Shown here in pieces: positions 14,458 to 18,639 of a stretch of 18,639 bases of DNA; position 1 is the stretch's first letter, and each line of letters opens with the position of its first letter. The notes under the pieces were generated by a model that ran no database searches, was not told the origin of the DNA, and worked only from the letters and a program-made list of their open reading frames with translations. Source of the stretch: Bacillota bacterium (lineage in GTDB: Bacteria; Bacillota_A; Clostridia; DSM-8532); NCBI GenBank assembly GCA_023424865.1, contig JAFADM010000288.1, forward strand, positions 1 to 18,639, given 5' to 3'. The translations under genes were made by a program, and so were the position numbers.

Positions 14458-16803
14458 ATGAGATGGATAAAGGGCATTCTGAAAACAACCCGCAGCGATC
14501 TGAGCGAGTATTTCTATTGGATCTTTCTCACCACATTTATTGTAATTTCCGTACTTGGAGGCGCGCTGTACTTCTATTTCTCAAATATTTTAAAGGAACA
14601 GGCTATTACGGAAAACAGCAATACGTTAACCCAGCTTAAAAACGCCCACGGTGCTGTTTTGGCAGAAATGGACAAATCTCTCAGCAGCATAGTAACCGAT
14701 TCACTCATAAGCAGCTTTTACGACTATTACAATGAAAACGATATTGTCATGATGATGATTGCCCAGAGCAAGCTCAGCCAGGTTGTCAACCTTAACGAGT
14801 CTCTGGATTCCATTTGCGTGCTTTACAACAATTCAGGCCTTGTGCTGTCCAGTGATAAAGGAATAGTACAGCCAGGACGTTACTACGATCAGGAATTTCT
14901 GTCCCAGATCTCCGGAACCGTATCCAATCAGATTCTTTCCAGAGTAAAGCTGTCTGCATCTACGGGAAGCAGCGCCACGGTGCTGACTTTCGTTAACACG
15001 CTTCCCATTTATGTAACTTCAGGAAGGGCAAAGGCCCTGGTGGTCTTTAACCTGAAAGGGGAATCCCTGCAAAAAACACTGGATTCCATCACGACCTTTA
15101 ATAACTCCAATATCCTGGTAACGGATTTTGAAGGTAGTGTCATAACCCAAAAGGCCTATGTTTCAGAAGAGGATCTGAATGCTGTTTTTGCGGGTATGGG
15201 CAGTCCTGAGGAAGAGGTATCCGACTGGTTTATCACCTCCTTTTCCGGCGAAAAACAGCTTATTTCCTATGTGAATTCCTCTAAATACCATTTAAGATAT
15301 CTTTCTGTCACACCTTTTTCTGCCATTACGGAAAGCATACGCTTTCTTGGCATCATAACAATACTTTTCTGCGTTCTAATGATTATTTTGAGTCTGCTTG
15401 GCTCTCTTTTCCTTTCACGAAAGCTCTATTCCCCCATAAAATCCGCCCTTGCCCTGTTCAGTTCTCCGGCTTCCGGAAAGAGCGGGGAGGCCAGAAATGG
15501 CAGGGAGATCTCCGGAACCGCTCTGCTTCAAAGCAATATCAATCAGATGATACAAAAGAACAAGAGCCTGGAGGCCCTCTTTCAGGAATATGACAGCTTT
15601 CGCAAGAACCAGTTTCTGTTGAGCCTTATGGAAAACAGTGCCAATGATGAGAAGATTACCGAGCGACTTACGTACTATGGCGTGGATATTGAAATAGAGG
15701 GTAATTTCACAGTTTTCCTGGTTGCTATGGACAGGTACCGGGACATGGAGCGTGTGTACTCTGAAAAACAAATAACCATGTTGTCTCTTTATACTCAGGA
15801 AACACTGGCAGACAGGATCCTTTCGGAACACAAGGGCTTTTTCGTGGAAAAGGGACCAAACGAGATCCTGCTGGCCATAAGCTTTCCTGAAATCATGCCG
15901 GAGGAGGAGCTATACCGTTTATCCCGGCATATCGGGGGCGTGCTTCATGAAACGGTGAGCCGCAATATGAAGTTCACCTTTACCGTTGGCGTGGGACTTC
16001 CTGTAAAGGGCATAGAAAACCTGAGCAAAAGTTACGAGGAAGCGGTAATGGCGGTAAGCAGGCGTTTGCTTCTGGGCTATAACAACATCATTTTCTATGA
16101 GAATTTAGGGGCTGATACAGGCAACATGAAGGGATATCCCTTTTCTCTGGAACGAAAGCTTCTTGAAAGTATTCGATCCGGAGACAGAAGCCAGGTGATC
16201 AGGCTCATGAACGAATTTTCCGAGCAGATGCAGGGTGTTTCGGCCCTGGACATCGAATATGTACGGTATTACTTCCTGCAGCTTCTGGCCTCTTCCGTAA
16301 AATGCTTTTACGAGGTGGACAGGGGTTTTTCCATGGATTTGATGCACAAGGAGCTGTACGGGGCCATCCTGGGAGAGCCTACCATCCATCAGATTACATC
16401 CCGGTTTAAGGATTTGTATTTTGAATTTCTGGATTATATGGAGGTTCAGCGTTCGGAACGAAACGGGGATATGTCCAAGGCCGTGGCAAGCTATGTTGAG
16501 GACAATCTTAACACGGATCTGTCCCTGGAGATGCTGGGAGAAAAATTTGCCATCAGCGGCTATCAGCTCAGGAAAATTTTCAAGGAAGAATTTGGGATCG
16601 GTCCCAAGGAATACATCGATGGTCTTCGCATGAAAAAGGCGGCAGAGCTTCTTTCCACAACCTCCCTTAAGGTCAGCGACATCGCTGAGCGGGTGGGTTA
16701 TGTGTCCCTTCAGTCCTTTATACGGGCCTTTAAAGCTTCAATAGGCAGTACCCCCGGCGAGTACCGGCAAAAATGCAGCATGGAGGGAAGAATAGAAAAG
16801 TGA
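14458..16803 (+). CDS. Membrane-anchored AraC-family transcriptional regulator (YesN/YtdP-like)
   Basis: This is the second one-protein sensor-regulator. Counted from the GTG at 14347 (818 residues), the membrane segments lie at about 57-78 and 332-356, with a Cache-like extracellular sensor between them (about 80-330). A cytoplasmic linker follows, then an AraC double HTH at about 707-808, including LSLEMLGEKFAISGYQLRK, then VSDIAERVGYVSLQSFIRAFK and the TPGEYRQK end. I prefer the ATG at 14458. It gives 781 residues and an N-terminus of normal length (MRWIKGILKTTRSD), with AAAGGA 14 bases upstream (rather far). The stretch 14347-14457 forms a long hairpin, suggesting leader RNA rather than coding. 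The GTG at 14347 follows an in-frame TAA directly and has no ribosome site. The likely role is activating the importer operon upstream, and perhaps the beta-mannosidase, in response to an extracellular sugar. Confidence 0.92.
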   Translation: MRWIKGILKTTRSDLSEYFYWIFLTTFIVISVLGGALYFYFSNILKEQAITENSNTLTQLKNAHGAVLAEMDKSLSSIVTDSLISSFYDYYNENDIVMMMIAQSKLSQVVNLNESLDSICVLYNNSGLVLSSDKGIVQPGRYYDQEFLSQISGTVSNQILSRVKLSASTGSSATVLTFVNTLPIYVTSGRAKALVVFNLKGESLQKTLDSITTFNNSNILVTDFEGSVITQKAYVSEEDLNAVFAGMGSPEEEVSDWFITSFSGEKQLISYVNSSKYHLRYLSVTPFSAITESIRFLGIITILFCVLMIILSLLGSLFLSRKLYSPIKSALALFSSPASGKSGEARNGREISGTALLQSNINQMIQKNKSLEALFQEYDSFRKNQFLLSLMENSANDEKITERLTYYGVDIEIEGNFTVFLVAMDRYRDMERVYSEKQITMLSLYTQETLADRILSEHKGFFVEKGPNEILLAISFPEIMPEEELYRLSRHIGGVLHETVSRNMKFTFTVGVGLPVKGIENLSKSYEEAVMAVSRRLLLGYNNIIFYENLGADTGNMKGYPFSLERKLLESIRSGDRSQVIRLMNEFSEQMQGVSALDIEYVRYYFLQLLASSVKCFYEVDRGFSMDLMHKELYGAILGEPTIHQITSRFKDLYFEFLDYMEVQRSERNGDMSKAVASYVEDNLNTDLSLEMLGEKFAISGYQLRKIFKEEFGIGPKEYIDGLRMKKAAELLSTTSLKVSDIAERVGYVSLQSFIRAFKASIGSTPGEYRQKCSMEGRIEK

Positions 16804-16824
16804 AGAGCCGCAAATGACTTTAAT

Positions 16825-16855
16825 ATGAAAAACGGGGAGAGTGTGAACTCTCCCC
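16825..16855 (-). terminator. Rho-independent terminator of the beta-mannosidase gene
   Basis: GGGGAGAG (16834-16841), loop of 6 and CTCTCCCC (16848-16855) form a perfect 8-bp stem. On the minus strand it is followed by GTTTTTCATATT, a good T-run. On the plus strand no T-run follows, so it mainly serves the minus-strand gene, although the stem could still act at the 3' end of the regulator transcript. Confidence 0.75.
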
Positions 16856-16922
16856 GCGGTGGTGTTATAAAACCAAAATCCGGCCTTTGGCACGTGTCAG
16901 GCATAAACCCTACGCACTCAGC

Positions 16923-16938
16923 GCCTGAAACGTCAGGC
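16923..16938 (-). other. Small hairpin overlapping the beta-mannosidase stop codon
   Basis: GCCTGA (16923-16928) and TCAGGC (16933-16938) form a perfect 6-bp stem with a 4-base loop; the minus-strand stop codon is inside one arm. It may be coincidental or contribute to 3'-end structure. The 129-base gap between the two convergent genes holds this and the terminator. Confidence 0.3.
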
Positions 16939-18639
16939 CATGTCCCACTGGCTCCGTATTTGGAGAGCTTCTTGAAGGCTCGCAAGGTTAAAGCCCTCGG
17001 GTGCGTCGGCTTTTGAAACGGTGATAACCTTTTCGTCGCCGGGAAGAAGGTCAAAGTAATTATCACTGAAGACCACATTCCAGGCACCCGTCTCCAGAGC
17101 CAGGTATTTGGCTAAAACATCGGTGCCAAGCCTTAGAATAAGCTTATCCGGCGTTTCCCCGAAGCTCACCTTTATCTCCGGCTTTGCAAGGGTTAAGTGC
17201 TTGGGCTGGACAAAAAGCACCGTACTCTCAGAGATGACATCCCCGTCCTTTTTAAGGGCAAAGCTGAGGTAATGCTCTCTTAAGGAGGCTTTGTCCGTAA
17301 GGGTGTCGGCAAAATCCAGGTCCAAAGCTTTAACGGCGGAGAGCTTTTCAGCCGAAACAGGGGAGGAGCCTTCAGCCACCGTTTCACCGGTGGTTTTGGA
17401 AAGCTTCCAGCTCACTTCACCACAGAAAGCGCTTGGCGTTTCATTGGTAACATGGAGGGAAACCTTTGTGCCCTCTTCGCAGGCTGAGAGCAGCACGGGA
17501 GCGAAAAAGCGCTTTGCAAAATAGTGGAGGGCCTTCCAGCGTCCGAAGGAGTCGATGCTTGCCCAGGATGCCACAGGCCAGCAGTCGTTAAGCTGCCAGT
17601 AAATGGCTCCCATGCACCTGCCACGGTTGCGTCGCCAGTGCTCCACGCCGTATTTCATGGCCTCGGCCTGGAGAAGCTGGGAGGCATAGAGGAGGCTTTC
17701 AAAGTCCTTGGGGTATTTGAAGGTGGAAGCCAGATAAAACAGGATTTTACCGTTGGCCGAGCCGTTCTTCTGATGGTTTTCCATAACATGGGAGAAAATA
17801 TTCCGATCCTCAGGAAGGGTAAAGCTCTTAATGGTTTCAATGCCTGGAAAGGACTGGAAACCAAACTCGGAAACAAAACGGAAAAAGAAGTTGCGATAGT
17901 CGGTAAAGGGCTTGTTCCCGTGCCACACCTGCCAATAGTGGACGTCTCCGCGGTTTTCATCGTTGGGATTGTCAAAATTTCCGCCGGAGGAAGGGGAGGA
18001 GGGCCAATAGAAGGTATTGGGATCGGTTTCCTTCATAATTCTTGGAATGATGAATTCAAACTGCTTGATGTAATCGCTGCGTAGCTTAGGGGGCTTTGGA
18101 AAGCCCCAGCTTACCCAGGCCTCTTCCATTTCGTTGTTTCCGCACCACAGGGCAAGGGAGGCATGATGGCGGATACGGCGTACATTATCCTCAATTTCCC
18201 GGGTAATATTTTCAGTAAAGGCTTCGGTCATGCTGTACACGCCGCAGGCGAAGAGATGATCCTGCCAGACCAAAAGGCCCAGCTCATCACATTTGTCATA
18301 AAAATAGTCGGGGGGATAATGGCCGCCGCCCCAAACCCGGACACAGTTGAAATTGGCGGCAACGCAATCCTTTAAAAGCCTTTCGGTCTTTAAAGGCGTG
18401 CAGCGGGCCAGGATATTGTCCTCCGGTATATAATCGGCTCCCATGGCAAAAACGGATAGGCCGTTGACCACAAACTCAAAGGACTCGCCCCAGGCATCAG
18501 GCTCTCTTCTTACAGTGATGGTGCGAAGGCCCAGCTTCATTTCCCTGTAATCTGCAATTTCACCTTTATTAAGAAGCTCTATACGTGCAGAGTAAAGGGG
18601 CTGGCTGCCAAAGCCGTTGGGCCACCAGAGGCTGGGATT
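16933..18639 (-). CDS. Beta-mannosidase, glycoside hydrolase family 2 (N-terminus cut by window edge)
   Basis: The reverse frame is open from the window edge to the stop at 16933, 568 residues in all; the ATG at 18540 is an internal Met. The visible part starts with NPSLWWPNGFGSQPLY, the linker motif between the immunoglobulin-like domain and the TIM barrel in beta-mannosidases. FVVNGLSVFAMGADYIPED opens the barrel. The general acid/base is the Glu of WCGNNEME (codon near 18132-18130), and the nucleophile is the Glu of FVSEFGFQSFPG (codon near 17868-17866). WGGGHYPPDYFYD and VWQDHLF also match. It removes beta-linked mannose from the non-reducing end of manno-oligosaccharides. No signal can be judged, since the start lies outside, but most relatives in this setting are cytoplasmic and act on imported sugars. 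A terminator lies downstream (16825-16855). The neighbouring importer and regulator are on the other strand, ending head-on. Confidence 0.93.
   Translation of the reverse strand, partial: NPSLWWPNGFGSQPLYSARIELLNKGEIADYREMKLGLRTITVRREPDAWGESFEFVVNGLSVFAMGADYIPEDNILARCTPLKTERLLKDCVAANFNCVRVWGGGHYPPDYFYDKCDELGLLVWQDHLFACGVYSMTEAFTENITREIEDNVRRIRHHASLALWCGNNEMEEAWVSWGFPKPPKLRSDYIKQFEFIIPRIMKETDPNTFYWPSSPSSGGNFDNPNDENRGDVHYWQVWHGNKPFTDYRNFFFRFVSEFGFQSFPGIETIKSFTLPEDRNIFSHVMENHQKNGSANGKILFYLASTFKYPKDFESLLYASQLLQAEAMKYGVEHWRRNRGRCMGAIYWQLNDCWPVASWASIDSFGRWKALHYFAKRFFAPVLLSACEEGTKVSLHVTNETPSAFCGEVSWKLSKTTGETVAEGSSPVSAEKLSAVKALDLDFADTLTDKASLREHYLSFALKKDGDVISESTVLFVQPKHLTLAKPEIKVSFGETPDKLILRLGTDVLAKYLALETGAWNVVFSDNYFDLLPGDEKVITVSKADAPEGFNLASLQEALQIRSQWDMA

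Noticed and set aside
17524..18084. 186-residue open frame on the plus strand
   Set aside because: It is antisense to the conserved catalytic core of the beta-mannosidase; no ribosome site or family resemblance.
1..18639. CRISPR arrays, insertion sequences, phage or conjugation genes, toxin-antitoxin pairs
   Set aside because: I looked for regularly spaced repeats, transposase motifs and small paired genes and saw none.

Overview
The window looks like a carbohydrate-utilisation region of a Gram-positive anaerobe-type genome (Bacillota, probably Clostridia or a Paenibacillus-like relative; inference). The evidence is strong AGGAGG-type ribosome sites, GTG and TTG starts, lipoprotein solute-binding proteins with Ser/Thr/Pro-rich linkers, LplB/YtcP-type permeases, and large membrane-anchored AraC-family regulators of the YesN/YtdP style. 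There are no rRNA or tRNA genes, insertion sequences, phage genes or CRISPR arrays. Both ends cut through genes: a solute-binding lipoprotein on the left (C-terminus missing) and a family 2 beta-mannosidase on the right (N-terminus missing).

Layout. Bases 1-4320 (minus strand) hold a membrane-anchored AraC-type regulator followed by the solute-binding lipoprotein it probably controls. Between them is a promoter with paired 21-bp-spaced boxes. Bases 4622-6153 (plus) carry a hydroxypyruvate-isomerase-like TIM-barrel protein and SfsA. Bases 6236-7291 (minus) encode an alpha/beta hydrolase of the acetyl-xylan-esterase/dienelactone-hydrolase kind. It diverges from a MarR-GNAT fusion protein (7503-8432), which has a near-consensus promoter overlaid by a TTGAC/GTCAA operator. 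Then come a branched-chain aminotransferase (8577-9497) and a ketopantoate-reductase-like protein (9537-10451), both acting on the valine/2-ketoisovalerate/pantoate branch. Bases 10720-14192 are a complete ABC importer set (two permeases and a lipoprotein receptor), followed by a second membrane-anchored AraC regulator (14458-16803). The convergent beta-mannosidase ends at 16933, with a good rho-independent terminator between the two.

How the parts fit together (inference). Two modules of sensor-regulator plus ABC receptor sit at the two ends, and each regulator probably senses a sugar or oligosaccharide outside the membrane and activates its neighbouring importer. The beta-mannosidase suggests that the right-hand module handles manno-oligosaccharides, and the esterase would fit removal of acyl groups from plant glycans. 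The central genes (isomerase, SfsA, aminotransferase, reductase) look like general metabolism.

I did not find a clearly new protein system. The best candidates for undescribed biology are cis-acting: an AraC-type looping arrangement at 1823-1956, a long hairpin just before the second regulator (14366-14428) that could switch access to its ribosome site, and a structured esterase leader next to a four-half-site MarR-type operator (7306-7473).
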